64,000 nt of DNA from Methanomicrobiales archaeon (lineage in GTDB: Archaea; Halobacteriota; Methanomicrobia; Methanomicrobiales; Methanospirillaceae): positions 1 through 64,000 of the forward strand of contig JAAYCY010000066.1 in the NCBI GenBank assembly GCA_012729535.1, written 5' to 3'. The notes beneath the pieces are model-generated. The model worked only from the letters and a program-made list of their open reading frames with translations, was not told where the DNA came from and made no database searches. Below are positions 36,906-46,095 of the stretch, piece after piece. Within the stretch, counting starts at the first letter, position 1. Each line of letters begins with the position of its first letter. Made by a program: the position numbers and the translations under genes.

Positions 36906-37634
36906 ATGCACAAGTCAACAAGTCTGGTGCTGGTTGTGGGGATTTTTATCATCCTTGGTGTAATTGTTCTTGCTGATGGCATTACACCGATTTTAAAGAG
37001 TGAGAAAGAAGTGAATAATTCTGCAATAATTGCTAACAATACCTCAGAGCAGGCAGAAATTCTGGTCCGGTTCAATCCTGACCTCTGGAATACAACTGCG
37101 CTGCAAACTGCTGCAAATGCTTCACATTCCCATATCCGTGCATCGGTTGAAATGGATTATGATGAACTTGGACTTTCTGGTCTTCAACTCATACTGCTTC
37201 CTCCCGGAATGTCTGTTGAGGATGGAGTTGCTTATTACGAAAACTTCCCATATGTTTTATATGCAGAGCCAAATGCTGTTTACTCCATAGAAAATTCTAA
37301 AAATCAGGTGGAACCCCAGGTTACAAATGAGTCGACTTCCTCTTTGATTTCTGAAGAAATGAAGGAGAGTCCTACAAGGCTGCTTATTCAGTTTAATGTG
37401 AGTCAATTTTCTGATGAAATTCAGTTGAACGAGTACGCAAACAAGACACATGTATCCCTGAACGCTACCCTGGTCAAAGATTATACTCCTGTTGGTCTGT
37501 TTGGTTTGCATCTGGTAGATCTTCCATCCAACATGACAGTAAAAGAGGGCGTTGGTCTTTATTCAAATGCCAGTTCAGTTCTCTTTGCAGAACCTGATTA
37601 TCAAATCAGATTAGATGAACCGGAAAAAGCATAA
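36906..37634 (+). CDS. Secreted protein with two subtilisin-type prodomains
   Basis: This protein of about 242 aa has a signal peptide (HKSTSLVLVVGIFIILG) and two tandem modules (about residues 45-115 and 150-240), each ending like VLYAEPN or VLFAEPDY. The same pattern (VRF... GLQ... YAEPN) is the N-terminal propeptide of the subtilase at 39844-41631, but no catalytic domain follows. N-x-S/T sequons are abundant. It may act in trans as chaperone or inhibitor of that protease (inference). Start chosen for the signal peptide. Confidence 0.72.
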   Translation: MHKSTSLVLVVGIFIILGVIVLADGITPILKSEKEVNNSAIIANNTSEQAEILVRFNPDLWNTTALQTAANASHSHIRASVEMDYDELGLSGLQLILLPPGMSVEDGVAYYENFPYVLYAEPNAVYSIENSKNQVEPQVTNESTSSLISEEMKESPTRLLIQFNVSQFSDEIQLNEYANKTHVSLNATLVKDYTPVGLFGLHLVDLPSNMTVKEGVGLYSNASSVLFAEPDYQIRLDEPEKA

Positions 37635-37639
37635 CTGGT

Positions 37640-38983
37640 TCAGAGGGGAGACATCCGGTATTTTCCGGCACAAATATCCCCGACCCATTTTTTATACATT
37701 TCAATACCTTCAATCATCCGCGATCCAAACTTTCTGAAGAATGCTTCTTCTTCTCTAGAGTTTTGTGGAGTTTTTTCAAGGTATTCAAGAAGTGCTGCTT
37801 CCCCGTCAAAATCAGTTGCCGCAAATCTGATAAAATAATCTCCATAAGGAGCCATCATTGCTTCTCCTGTCACAGTTGCAACATGATAGGGATGAGCAAT
37901 CATTGCAGGTGCAAGATCATTGGAGTGCATGATTCCGGCATTTTGAAGTTCAGCGGTGAGCGGGTTCATATCAACCATAAAATAAAAACCTGCTTTTGGA
38001 ACGGTCACCTTAATTCTCTCATTCTCCCGGCATATGTCAGCAAGCCTCGTTGTAAATATCCTATGAATATTTCTGACTGCATTGAGGTAATGACTCATTT
38101 CTTCGCCAGATTCATATACGGCAATGCCTGCTTCTAGTATAGGGGTTGCAGAACTCGTATATACAGTTGCAGCAATTTTTGCAATATCCTGGATAACTTC
38201 CGGATTACAGTCTTCCGGCATGATGCAGCTTCCCAGACGATACCCCCCGGCTCCCATGGCCGCTGAAAGACTATGGATGACAAAGGTTCCCTCTGGAAAG
38301 ACCTTTCCCATGCTGATGAAGGAATCCGGGTCATACGTCAGAAGGCTGTATACCTCATCAGCTAGAATGAAGGTATGATACTTCTTGCAGATATTTGCGA
38401 TTTCCTGCAATTCTTCATGCGAATATAGTTCTCCAGTAGGATTACCCGGATTATTTAGGATTAACAGGTGTTGTGTTTTTACCAGCCCCTTGAGCATTGC
38501 TTCAAGAGACTGGGGCCTGATTTTAAAATTATTTGTCCTGTTGGTATAAAGCCGGTAATAAGGAACGTTCAGGATTCGGAGTTGTGGAAGGTATCCAAGC
38601 CATCCTGGTGACGGGATGATAACCGAGCCAGTAAGCAGGGTTAAAAGCGAAAAGATTAGTCCTTTTGCACCATGGCCGACTACCACTCGGGATGGATGAA
38701 CATCCATGTCAAACTGTCTTCGGTAAAATAAGCTGACTGCATTTCTGATCTTTTCGTTTCCAATGGGATACGAGTAACTTCCCTTTCCGCTATGTAGGGA
38801 AAGCGCTTTTTGTAAGGGAGCAGGGACTGGAAAAGGTGTCTGTGCAAGTCCAAATTTAAAAAAGGGAGTCTGACACCCCTGCTCTGAACAATGTTCTTTT
38901 TGCTGCTCAATCAATCTGAAATATCGAAGGTGTTCCGGAACCTGAATCCGGTCTACCTTGGCATCGATAATAATGCCGGCCAT
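37640..38983 (-). CDS. Class I/II aminotransferase-fold protein lacking the PLP lysine
   Basis: This 447-aa protein has the class I/II fold: HGAKGLIF for phosphate binding, NNPGNPTG, and ADEVYSLL with the PLP aspartate and tyrosine, then YRLG. The lysine that binds PLP normally lies in a motif SLSK-xx-GAGGYRLG; here the motif is SLSA-AM-GAGGYRLG, so the residue is Ala241 (codon at 38261-38263, GCG on the coding strand). No other lysine is close. Either the gene product is catalytically dead or it uses PLP differently. The reading frame is otherwise intact. Confidence 0.85.
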   Translation of the reverse strand: MAGIIIDAKVDRIQVPEHLRYFRLIEQQKEHCSEQGCQTPFFKFGLAQTPFPVPAPLQKALSLHSGKGSYSYPIGNEKIRNAVSLFYRRQFDMDVHPSRVVVGHGAKGLIFSLLTLLTGSVIIPSPGWLGYLPQLRILNVPYYRLYTNRTNNFKIRPQSLEAMLKGLVKTQHLLILNNPGNPTGELYSHEELQEIANICKKYHTFILADEVYSLLTYDPDSFISMGKVFPEGTFVIHSLSAAMGAGGYRLGSCIMPEDCNPEVIQDIAKIAATVYTSSATPILEAGIAVYESGEEMSHYLNAVRNIHRIFTTRLADICRENERIKVTVPKAGFYFMVDMNPLTAELQNAGIMHSNDLAPAMIAHPYHVATVTGEAMMAPYGDYFIRFAATDFDGEAALLEYLEKTPQNSREEEAFFRKFGSRMIEGIEMYKKWVGDICAGKYRMSPL

Positions 38984-39009
38984 ATGAGAGAAGTCTCATA
39001 GAGAGTGGA

Positions 39010-39309
39010 TTAATCTTTCCCTTCTTCGTAGATGTTTACCGCAACCGGTAATATCCCTGGTCTTTCATCGGTCATGAATGAAGTGTACGCAAGGATATGA
39101 ACATAATATTCCAGGTACCCCTGAATAAAATCAGAAAGACCCTGTGATCTCCTTCCAAGGATAAGGACTACGACAAACTGTATCAACATGCAGATACCTG
39201 CAATAAATCCGTACACTGCGAGAATTATTCCCAGGATGAAACTGTAAATTATCCTGATAAATAGTTCGATTCTGCTGGCTTCCTCTTCATATGCAAAAAG
39301 TTGTTTCAT
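39010..39309 (-). CDS. DUF4389 membrane protein
   Basis: This 99-aa protein fits DUF4389: an N-terminal amphipathic start, then two hydrophobic helices (IIYSFILGIILAVYGFIAG and MLIQFVVVLILGRR) and the conserved QGYLEYYVHILAYTSFMTDERP segment. Function unknown. It lies 9 bases after the cohesin-like gene on the same strand. Confidence 0.8.
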   Translation of the reverse strand: MKQLFAYEEEASRIELFIRIIYSFILGIILAVYGFIAGICMLIQFVVVLILGRRSQGLSDFIQGYLEYYVHILAYTSFMTDERPGILPVAVNIYEEGKD

Positions 39310-39318
39310 TTTTTCTCC

Positions 39319-39834
39319 TTACTTTGATGCAGGGATCATTGGATTAGGTCCTGCACCTGAAATAACAATACTTGCTGTCTTGCTCACGGGATCATATCTT
39401 CCCTGCTTGTCGTCATCAATTATTACCGGTTCAACACTCATGGTTGCATAACCGGCGTTCAGAGCACGAAGAGATATCCTGGCAATTGTTTCCACGGAGA
39501 TTCCAGGTTCTGTCCGCCCTGAAGGATCTGCTCCTTGGATCATGACTGTTGTGCTGTTAATAGGGGTGACTTTATTCAGTGAAACCCATCCGGGAAAAGT
39601 GATGGTTCCAAATGATGCAACCATCGGATTATCCATAGTCAAGTAGAGAGTAAATCCTGAAATGCCTGAATTACACCCTTCCATGACAAGTTCGATCTCC
39701 GGTTGTTCGCCCGGGTTTGATTCGACGACTGAAGGATTAAAAAAAAGTAGTGAATATGCACTAACTGTTGCGACTGTAGAGCAAAGTACAATTAATACTA
39801 CAAGCATTCCGAAAATAACATGCATGTTTTTCAT
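39319..39834 (-). CDS. Secreted cohesin-like protein
   Basis: This 171-aa protein has a signal peptide ending near VATVSA and one beta-sandwich with the cohesin/carbohydrate-binding pattern: PGEQPEIELVMEG, GFTLYLTMD, FPGWVSLN, IARISLRALNAG and a closing YDPVSKTASIVI. Cohesins bind dockerins. The next gene upstream, 9 bases away, is a subtilase ending in a dockerin, so a physical partnership is probable. There is no clear membrane anchor at the C-terminus. The assignment rests on pattern. Confidence 0.72.
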   Translation of the reverse strand: MKNMHVIFGMLVVLIVLCSTVATVSAYSLLFFNPSVVESNPGEQPEIELVMEGCNSGISGFTLYLTMDNPMVASFGTITFPGWVSLNKVTPINSTTVMIQGADPSGRTEPGISVETIARISLRALNAGYATMSVEPVIIDDDKQGRYDPVSKTASIVISGAGPNPMIPASK

Positions 39835-39843
39835 CTTTTCACC

Positions 39844-41631
39844 TCACACCATCTGGTATAATTTCACGACATCTCCATATCCAACAAACCCGCTTCCATC
39901 AAAGTCGAACTGCCCGAGGGGTTGTTCTTTTATGGCAAAGAGGATCTGATCAAACAGAAGTTTTGTATCGTCATATTCCAACCATCCGTTCCCGTTAATA
40001 TCTTCATAAAGGCCATCATCATTAGGATCTGTTGGTAATGGATATTTTTCTCCTTTATTGTCGGCGAATTGCTTAACCGGTTGATATGGTGGTTTTACTC
40101 GGATATAATCACTTTTTTCTGTAACAGAGCTGATGCCGTCCCTTGAGGTGGTCAGGCTAACTGAATATGAGCCAGGAACCATGTACAGGTGAACCGGGTT
40201 TTGCAGTGAGGATTGTTGTCCGTCACCAAAAGACCAAAACCATGTGTCAGGCGAACCTGATGACTGATCGATAAACTGGACATTTAATGGTATGGTTCCA
40301 CTTGATGGTCTGGCAGTGAATGATGCATTCAGGGGCAGATTGATATACAGAGCATTATACGCATTCAGCCTACCTCCAGTAGCACATTTTCCCATAAGCC
40401 AGTATTTTTGATCTACGGTATTTAATATCAGGTTTTTAATTTGTGATGCTGAAAATTCAGGTTTCACACCTTTTATTAGTCCAGCTGTTCCTGATACAAA
40501 TCCCACCGCCATTGATGTCCCGCTCTTATAGTCATATGTTCCAGGAACGGTGCTGTAAATTTCATCTCCGGGTGCCATGAGGTCAATGGTTACCGCACCA
40601 TAATTTGAAAACCAGGATAGATGGTCAGCCTTGTCAGTTGAGCCGACTGATAAGATATTGGGGCAGTCATATGAGGCGGGATATTGCGGTATTGAATCAG
40701 TGTCATATCCTTCATTGCCTGCTGAACAGATAAAAAGTGCATCTGAACTGTCTATTGCCTCTTTTAATGCTTCACTGTAACTGTATCCTCCCCAGGAACA
40801 GGATATGATTTTTGCACCCCGGTCTTTTGCATAAGTAATTCCCATTAATTCAAGTGCAGTATTTGTTATTCCATTTGAATCAATTATTTTCACTGGAAGG
40901 ATTTTTGATTTCCAACTAACACCGGCAACTCCCAGGTTATTATCTGTTGCTGCACTGATAATTCCGGCAATGTGTGTTCCATGACCATAATCATCCTGGG
41001 GGTCATCATCCATGTTAACAAAGTCGTATCCGCTGACACACCTTTCCACAAGATCCTCATGATTATATTCAACACCAGAGTCAAGGACTGCAATTATTAC
41101 ATCAGGGCTACCAGTTGTAATATTCCATGCTTCAGTAGCATGGATATCTGCACGACCGGAACTGACATTATAGGTATTGTATAGGCCCCATTGGTTTTCA
41201 AATCCAGGATCATTAGGGATAGTCATCCCTGCAGGTTCTTCCTTTTGTTCATTGGCTTTATCTGTTACATCAGAAACAGGTGATGGTGCCTGCATGATAT
41301 AATTTGGTTCAGCATACGAGACATACTGACTTGATTTGTAAAAATCCACCGCATCTGTCACGGATGAATCGTTTGGAATCTGAACAACCTGTAGTCCGTT
41401 TATACCAAGTTCCTTTGAAGACAGAATAGTATCTGCTCCAATTTTTGAGTTGAGTGTTGAAACAACAGATGTCTCTGCAGTAACTGAATCAAGGTCAGCA
41501 AACCTGACAATTACTTGCCCCGGTACATAATCCTGAGTAATCTCTTCTGCTTGTACTGCCCCGCACCACAGAATAAGCAGAACACAAACCAGACAAACTC
41601 CCCTATTTAAAGATGGTCCCAAATTTCTCAT
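39844..41631 (-). CDS. Secreted subtilisin-like protease with PKD and dockerin domains
   Basis: This 595-aa S8 protease has a signal peptide (1-28), an N-terminal prodomain (about 33-112, ending YAEPN), and the catalytic domain with Asp184 (VLDSG), His217 (GHGTH) and Ser373 (GTSMA); the oxyanion Asn is in CSAGNEG. A PKD domain follows (about 437-520), then a dockerin at about 535-595 with two Ca2+-binding loops (DINGNG and DFDGSG). It is a secreted, cell-surface or scaffold-borne protease; partner cohesin is the next gene. Confidence 0.92.
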   Translation of the reverse strand: MRNLGPSLNRGVCLVCVLLILWCGAVQAEEITQDYVPGQVIVRFADLDSVTAETSVVSTLNSKIGADTILSSKELGINGLQVVQIPNDSSVTDAVDFYKSSQYVSYAEPNYIMQAPSPVSDVTDKANEQKEEPAGMTIPNDPGFENQWGLYNTYNVSSGRADIHATEAWNITTGSPDVIIAVLDSGVEYNHEDLVERCVSGYDFVNMDDDPQDDYGHGTHIAGIISAATDNNLGVAGVSWKSKILPVKIIDSNGITNTALELMGITYAKDRGAKIISCSWGGYSYSEALKEAIDSSDALFICSAGNEGYDTDSIPQYPASYDCPNILSVGSTDKADHLSWFSNYGAVTIDLMAPGDEIYSTVPGTYDYKSGTSMAVGFVSGTAGLIKGVKPEFSASQIKNLILNTVDQKYWLMGKCATGGRLNAYNALYINLPLNASFTARPSSGTIPLNVQFIDQSSGSPDTWFWSFGDGQQSSLQNPVHLYMVPGSYSVSLTTSRDGISSVTEKSDYIRVKPPYQPVKQFADNKGEKYPLPTDPNDDGLYEDINGNGWLEYDDTKLLFDQILFAIKEQPLGQFDFDGSGFVGYGDVVKLYQMV

Positions 41632-41981
41632 CCCTCATCCCTCTGTATCCAGAAAAATATGACGAAAGCTAATAATCTATTTTTTATATATCGTTATTGT
41701 ATATATAATTAGCAGATGAATATTCCCAGATGCCACGGTATACCGCTTGAAAAGAACTTTTGTGCAGTATTTTTCGGTTCCATTTTTTCCTACATCATAA
41801 CTAATTCAAACCAGGCTCTTTTTTATGCCTTTTCCTAGAAATTTTTCCCGATATGATAATTCATGTTCTCTCAAAATTTTTGTTACTGCGAGTTAATTGA
41901 GAAATTTCTTCAAAGATTGTAAATTTTCTGAACTAGGATCTTATCTGATATTACTAATGAACACTCATAAGCTCTATACAG
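41632..41981. other. Intergenic region between the protease and GNAT genes
   Basis: This 350-base A/T-rich stretch between divergent genes holds the candidate protease promoter at 41680-41692. Beyond that I see no ORF, repeat or RNA gene in it. Confidence 0.5.
41680..41692 (-). promoter_or_regulatory. Candidate TATA box of the subtilase gene
   Basis: Read on the minus strand, TATATAAAAA lies about 55 bases before the protease start, which would place transcription start about 25-30 bases upstream of the ATG. Assigned by eye. Confidence 0.45.
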
Positions 41982-42434
41982 ATGAATTGTATTATTCGCC
42001 CCGCTACCCGTTCAGATTGTTCTAAAATCCTGGAACTGATAAAAGAGCTTGCAGAATATGAAAAGGCCCTTGATCAGGTAGAAGTTTCTTTTGAACATTT
42101 CGAAGAATCAGGCTTTGGTCCATCTCCCGTATGGTGGGCTGTTGTTGCTGAAACGGATGGTACAGTGGTAGGATTTGCCTTGTATTATATCAGATATTCA
42201 ACATGGAAAGGACAAAGGCTCTACCTTGAGGATATTGTTGTAACTAAAAGATACCGTGGAATGGGTATTGGAAAACAACTTTTTGATGCTGTCATTTCAG
42301 ATGCAAAAAGTAAGAATCTGAATGGAGTAATTTGGCAGGTTCTTGAATGGAATGAGCCAGCAATACGATTTTATGAAAAATATTCTCCTTCTTTTAACCA
42401 GGAATGGATTACCTGCACAATCGAAAAGGTGTGA
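41982..42434 (+). CDS. GNAT-family N-acetyltransferase (diamine-type)
   Basis: This 150-aa protein has the GNAT fold with the acetyl-CoA loop VVTKRYRGMGIGKQLF and WQVLEWNEPAIRFYEK. The strand and motif order resemble the spermidine/diamine N-acetyltransferase branch, with IRPATRSDCSKILELIKELAEYE at the start. The substrate is not established. It is a single gene. Confidence 0.88.
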   Translation: MNCIIRPATRSDCSKILELIKELAEYEKALDQVEVSFEHFEESGFGPSPVWWAVVAETDGTVVGFALYYIRYSTWKGQRLYLEDIVVTKRYRGMGIGKQLFDAVISDAKSKNLNGVIWQVLEWNEPAIRFYEKYSPSFNQEWITCTIEKV

Positions 42435-42675
42435 GCAGATTCACTCATCTCACTCATTGCAGTAACTAGAAAAACATCTGGTAATAAATTATGCGAGAAC
42501 GACCATAGGTGGATTTTTTCCAACCGGGAGAATTTCCGAGAATAATATATTTCTTTTGTAACCTATGTATCATATGATATATCGCAACATCCGGTTTTTG
42601 TAAAGGTTATCTGTCTGGGGTTTTATTCTGAATAAAGAGGTCGGGATAGCAGAGAAAGTTCAGAAATGGCTTTCA

Positions 42676-45600
42676 ATGGGGATGGCGTTCCTCAAGAAAG
42701 ATCAATTGGACAGGGCATACTATGCATTCAAGGAAGGTCTTCGTGTCGACCCTGAAAATTCAGATCTCTGGTTTCAGACTGGTCTTGTTCTTGCAAAACA
42801 GGAACGTCACCGTGATGCAATCAAGATGTTCAAAAATGCCCTAAAATATAATCCGGACAATCTGAATGCCGAACTTCGCCTTGGAATGTCAATGCATGAA
42901 GTCGGTATGTATAAAGAGGCAATTCCTGTACTGACCCGTCTGGTAGACCGTGAATCCGAAAATCCCCTTGGATGGATGTACCGGGGTGCCTGTTATCTGG
43001 CACTAAATAAGTATCGTGAAGCTTTATCCGACCTGAATATGGCAATTGATTGGGGAGCTGATCAGGCAGAGGTTTGGGTTTTAAAGGGTTATTCCCATGT
43101 TCAGATCGGAGAATTTCAGGATGCACTGGATGCATATAATTTTGCCATTGAAATTAACCCGGATGATCCGGTTGCTTTCTATGGACTTGCCAATACTCTT
43201 ATACATCATGAAGAGCGGGAACTGGCGATTGATGCCCTGAAAAAAGCATTAAAAATTGACCCTGAATACCCTGATGCATGGAGAATGATTGCAGATCTCT
43301 ATGCAGATTCAGGTGATATTCCCCATGCTATTGGATCGTATGAACAAGTACTAAAGATCGAACCCTGGGATTTAGATACCCGTTATACCTATTCTATTCT
43401 GAAAGCAGAAATATCAGATGATAAATCAACGGTGCTGGATATATTAAATCAGATTGTAACCGAAGGTCAGGAAACTGTCACTTTTTATAACAACCATGGT
43501 CTGACGCTTATGCACCTGAAAAAGTATGATAGTGCCCTTCAGGCTTTTAATCGTGCATTACAACTCGGTCCAGACAATTCATCCGTCTGGCATAACCATG
43601 GAGCAGCACTGTACAAATTAAGGTGGTATAAGGATTCCATGAAATCTTTCCAGCAGTCACTGAAATTAAATCCAAAAAATGTGAATGCATGGATTGGAAT
43701 AGGAATGGTCGCAACGGCACAATACGAGTTTAGCCGTGCTGCTGCTGCATATACTCATGCGACCGATTTAAATCCAAGAAAAGTGAACATCTGGATAATG
43801 CTGGGTGATATCCAGACTGAACGAGGTCTCTATAAAGATGCTGTTGCAGCATATGAGAAGGCCCTGGAACTGGATCCTGAAAATAACGTAGCCTGGAATC
43901 AGCGAGGTCTGGCTTTAAGACTAATGGATAGTCATCCGGCTGCTCTAGAGTCCTTTGAACATGCAGCAGAAATGAAAAGTTCAAGATCAGAGTCATGGAT
44001 TAATCATGCTATTACCAGTTTTGAACTTGGAGAATATGATAAAACAGTAGTCTCTTTTGAACGAGCCTGCAAACGGGGACCAATACCCGTTGACAGCTGG
44101 CTTATTTATCTGAATGCCCTTGCTTACGAACATGAAAGTACTAAAGTAATCAAGGGATGCGAACGATTCATAGAACTTTTCGGACCTGACGCAGAGGCCC
44201 TCTTTCTTCTGGGTGTTGCCCAATACGAATTAAAACAATATGAAGCAGCCCTTCATCATTTTAGGGAGACATTAAAATTAGATATAGATCACACCGACTC
44301 GCTTTTCTGGGAAGGTCTGACCTTATTGGAATTATTCCAGTTTAATGAAGCTATTGCTTGCTTTGAGAGGGTTGAAGATAATAATCCTGATGATTACATG
44401 GCATGGTTTTACCATGGCAAGGCCCTTTTTTCTTTAAAGGAACTTCAGAAAGCTGAATTTATCCTGAAACACTCTCTGGCTATTAATGATCAGTCATATG
44501 ATGCATGGTATCTTCTTGCAGAGGTTCAGAGTTTACAAAAATCATACTCTGATGCACTTCAGTCTATTGGTCGGGCATTGGATCTTGTACCGTCAGATAT
44601 TGGTGCTCTTATTACCAAAGCAGGAATACAGGCTTCTTTAGGCTCTTTTAAGGGTGCATGTCAGACCTATGCTGCAATCAGTGAACCGCATGCCAGTGAA
44701 GGTAAGGTTTTGTACGGATATGCCAAGGCATTATACCATACCGGACAGTTCCATGATGCCTTTTCTAAAGTTACCCGGTTATTATCTTCCGATGAAAAAA
44801 ATCCAGAATTATGGGAACTCAAGGCAAAAATAAAACGTGCTCAGGGACAATTTGAGGAGGCAGCGGCAGCCCTGGCCGAAGCCTGCAAATATGCACCCCA
44901 GAATAAGAAATTGTTGTCACTTCAGGGAATTGTCCTTTATGAAGCAGAAAAATATCCAGAGACAATTGAAGTACTTGACAAAGTGCTAACAACCGATCCA
45001 CAAAACGGAGAATTGTGGAAGCGAAAGGGTGCTGCTCATGAGGCTCTTATGCAGTATGATCTTGCCTCAGAATGTTATGAAAAAGCATCAGGATTGTTAC
45101 AGGAAGATCCCGATCTTATCCGGAGACTTGCGGTTTGTTTATACCGATCAGGCAAATGTGCTCTCTCGATTCCCCGGCTTGATCAGTATCTGGAGGTTGT
45201 ACCTGATGATTCGGAAATATGGGAGATGAAAGGCAGGGCCCTATTCAACCAGGGTCAGTTCTCGTCAGCATCTGCTGCATTATCCCAGGCCGTTCTTTTA
45301 AAACCTGAAGATGTGAATCTTCTCTTTCGTTATGCAAAAAGTCTGGTAAATTCAGGAGAATTTCTGACTGCAATTCCGCCAGTTGATCATGTTCTGGAAA
45401 AAGATCCTGATAATGCTGAAGCATGGAAGCTCAAGGCAGAAATCGAGCAGTCCCTGGGCCGTGATCAAGAAGCTGCACATGCAGTAAAAGAAGCACTTCG
45501 TCAGATTCCTAATGATCCTGGTCTTCTTCTTTCAAGGGTGAAAACACTCTACGACAGTGATACTTATGACGAAGCACTTGATCTTATTCGCAGGGTCCTT

Positions 45601-45879
45601 GATAAATCTCCTGAAAATCTCGAAGCCTGGTTGTTATATGCTGAATTACTCTGGATGACTGCAGATCATAATGCGGCTGTTGCAGCGCTTGATCGTATCC
45701 TCGCACAGGATGAATCAAATGCCCATGGATGGTATCTCAAAGCAGATTCGCTCCAGAATGAAGGAAGATTTGAAGAGGCTGCTGTTGCCCACGAACGGGC
45801 ATTCTCACTTGGAGGTGATCCTGCAATTGGATTGTTTCTCTCCAGAAAAATGCGGTATCTTCAGCATAAAAATAGGTAG
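42676..45879 (+). CDS. Large TPR-array protein (1067 aa)
   Basis: This protein is built almost wholly of about 30 consecutive 34-residue TPRs, for example GWMYRGACYLALNKYREALS and WNQRGLALRLMDSHPAALES. There is no signal peptide, so a cytosolic scaffold is likely. The reading frame is open upstream to 42604 without an ATG, so a non-ATG start (for example CTG at 42628) cannot be excluded. No catalytic domain is seen. Confidence 0.88.
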   Translation: MGMAFLKKDQLDRAYYAFKEGLRVDPENSDLWFQTGLVLAKQERHRDAIKMFKNALKYNPDNLNAELRLGMSMHEVGMYKEAIPVLTRLVDRESENPLGWMYRGACYLALNKYREALSDLNMAIDWGADQAEVWVLKGYSHVQIGEFQDALDAYNFAIEINPDDPVAFYGLANTLIHHEERELAIDALKKALKIDPEYPDAWRMIADLYADSGDIPHAIGSYEQVLKIEPWDLDTRYTYSILKAEISDDKSTVLDILNQIVTEGQETVTFYNNHGLTLMHLKKYDSALQAFNRALQLGPDNSSVWHNHGAALYKLRWYKDSMKSFQQSLKLNPKNVNAWIGIGMVATAQYEFSRAAAAYTHATDLNPRKVNIWIMLGDIQTERGLYKDAVAAYEKALELDPENNVAWNQRGLALRLMDSHPAALESFEHAAEMKSSRSESWINHAITSFELGEYDKTVVSFERACKRGPIPVDSWLIYLNALAYEHESTKVIKGCERFIELFGPDAEALFLLGVAQYELKQYEAALHHFRETLKLDIDHTDSLFWEGLTLLELFQFNEAIACFERVEDNNPDDYMAWFYHGKALFSLKELQKAEFILKHSLAINDQSYDAWYLLAEVQSLQKSYSDALQSIGRALDLVPSDIGALITKAGIQASLGSFKGACQTYAAISEPHASEGKVLYGYAKALYHTGQFHDAFSKVTRLLSSDEKNPELWELKAKIKRAQGQFEEAAAALAEACKYAPQNKKLLSLQGIVLYEAEKYPETIEVLDKVLTTDPQNGELWKRKGAAHEALMQYDLASECYEKASGLLQEDPDLIRRLAVCLYRSGKCALSIPRLDQYLEVVPDDSEIWEMKGRALFNQGQFSSASAALSQAVLLKPEDVNLLFRYAKSLVNSGEFLTAIPPVDHVLEKDPDNAEAWKLKAEIEQSLGRDQEAAHAVKEALRQIPNDPGLLLSRVKTLYDSDTYDEALDLIRRVLDKSPENLEAWLLYAELLWMTADHNAAVAALDRILAQDESNAHGWYLKADSLQNEGRFEEAAVAHERAFSLGGDPAIGLFLSRKMRYLQHKNR

Positions 45880-46095
45880 ACCACGATACCAGATCTGATT
45901 AGAACTGATGGGTTATTTTTGCGTGTTATACATGATGTTTGCTGCTTGTAGTCTGAATCTAATATTTGTATGTAATTTTCAGCCAAAATTGATGTCATTT
46001 TTAAATGATCAGGTGGTCTTTCCCCAATCTCTTAAATATTTCGCCGTCTACCATTCTTACAATTAGTGTGTAATTTCAAAGGAGAGGGGAAACTG

